This document shows positions 5,463 to 5,969 of a stretch of DNA of 5,969 nucleotides, piece after piece. The notes under the pieces were generated by a model. That model was not told the DNA's origin. It worked only from the letters and a program-made list of their open reading frames with translations, and made no database searches. The stretch covers positions 1-5,969 of the forward strand of contig JABGXK010000208.1 of NCBI GenBank assembly GCA_018675825.1. Direction: 5' to 3'. The position numbers and the translations under genes are program-made. The DNA is from Flavobacteriales bacterium (GTDB lineage Bacteria; Bacteroidota; Bacteroidia; Flavobacteriales; BACL11). Positions within the stretch are counted from its first letter, which is position 1; each line of letters begins with the position of its first letter.

Positions 5463-5969
5463 ATGGCAAAGAATTTAGTTATTGTTGAGTCTCCTGCAAA
5501 GAAAAAGATTATTCAAGGATTTCTTGGAAAAGATTTCATTGTTGAATCTAGTATTGGTCATATTAGAGATTTACCATCAAAAGGTGGGATGTCAATAGAT
5601 ATTGAAAATGGTTTTATTCCTAATTATGTTGTTTCAGAAGATAAGAAGAAAGTTGTAAATCTTCTTAAGAGTGCAGTTAAAAAAGTTGATACTGTATGGT
5701 TAGCAACTGATGAAGATAGAGAGGGTGAGGCAATTGCTTGGCATCTAACAGAGACTCTGAAGTTAGATTCTAAATCAACAAAACGAATTGTTTTTCATGA
5801 AATAACGAAGAAAGCAATTTTAAAAGCAGTAGAAAACCCACGAAGTCTTGATGTTAATTTAGTTAATGCTCAGCAGGCTAGAAGAGTTTTAGACAGATTA
5901 GTTGGGTTTGAAGTTTCTCCAGTATTATGGAAAAAAGTAAAACAAGGTTTATCTGCGGGAAGAGTACAG
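5463..5969 (+). CDS. topA: DNA topoisomerase I (type IA), N-terminal 169 codons (runs off right edge)
   Basis: TopA relaxes negatively supercoiled DNA by cutting one strand through a 5'-phosphotyrosine link. The visible part is the Toprim domain and the start of domain IV. It opens MAKNLVIVESPAKKK with the conserved glutamate E9. It then shows IGHIRDLPSK, and the metal-binding signature ATDEDREGEAIAWHL with D83, D85 and E87. FHEITKKAI, VNAQQARRVLDRLVGFEVSP and LSAGRVQ follow and match the family closely. The frame is open to the window edge. The active-site tyrosine and C-terminal zinc or basic domains lie beyond, so completeness cannot be judged. The ATG at 5463 is chosen because it gives the standard N-terminus. 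It is divergent from miaB and shares a 154-bp intergenic region with it. Confidence 0.98.
   Translation, partial: MAKNLVIVESPAKKKIIQGFLGKDFIVESSIGHIRDLPSKGGMSIDIENGFIPNYVVSEDKKKVVNLLKSAVKKVDTVWLATDEDREGEAIAWHLTETLKLDSKSTKRIVFHEITKKAILKAVENPRSLDVNLVNAQQARRVLDRLVGFEVSPVLWKKVKQGLSAGRVQ

Noticed and set aside
1..5969. Mobile element, CRISPR array, toxin-antitoxin pair, defence system or tRNA/rRNA gene
   Set aside because: All space is filled by recognisable housekeeping genes or short intergenic regions; no direct-repeat arrays, transposase motifs or RNA-gene sequences are visible.

Overview
The window is very A/T-rich (by eye under about 30% G+C) and holds housekeeping genes of a Bacteroidota bacterium, most likely a member of the Flavobacteriia with a compact genome. 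Four things point there: the gene order topA / miaB – sigma-54-type regulator – lptE – small TPR protein – secG – groS – groL, which I recall as typical of flavobacteria; the Bacteroidota-type LptE and the Bacteroidota insertion in MiaB; A-rich leaders with no clear Shine-Dalgarno sequence; and a promoter matching the Bacteroidota -33/-7 consensus in front of miaB.

Layout. From 5308 down to 1264 on the minus strand lies a five-gene operon: miaB (tRNA ms2i6A synthase), a sigma-54-type AAA+ activator without a sensor domain, lptE (outer-membrane LPS-transport lipoprotein), a conserved flavobacterial TPR-like protein of unknown function, and secG (Sec translocon). Spacings are 1 bp, 4 bp, a 7-bp overlap and 3 bp, so a single transcript with translational coupling is likely. 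After a 98-bp gap (1166-1263) that must hold their promoter, groS and groL follow on the same strand. groL runs off the left edge and only its first 288 codons are present. Divergently, topA begins at 5463 on the plus strand and runs off the right edge (169 codons present). The 154-bp miaB/topA intergenic region (5309-5462) contains a good miaB promoter, a TGACA-N3-TGTCA palindrome over it, and a 39-bp stretch with no G or C.

How the genes relate. The operon joins envelope biogenesis (LptE, SecG), tRNA modification and a DNA-binding AAA+ activator, beside the chaperonin genes. The same TGACA element occurs in front of groS (two copies exactly 32 bp apart) and between miaB and topA (a palindrome plus one half-site), so a shared, possibly stress-responsive regulator is a testable idea.

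I see no mobile element, CRISPR array, RNA gene, toxin-antitoxin pair or defence system, and no convincing novel multi-gene system. The points worth a second look are the shared TGACA sites, the GSFTGA variant of the sigma-54 contact loop, and the TTG-initiated unknown protein coupled to lptE. Apart from the two intergenic regions described, no stretch over about 60 bp is non-coding.
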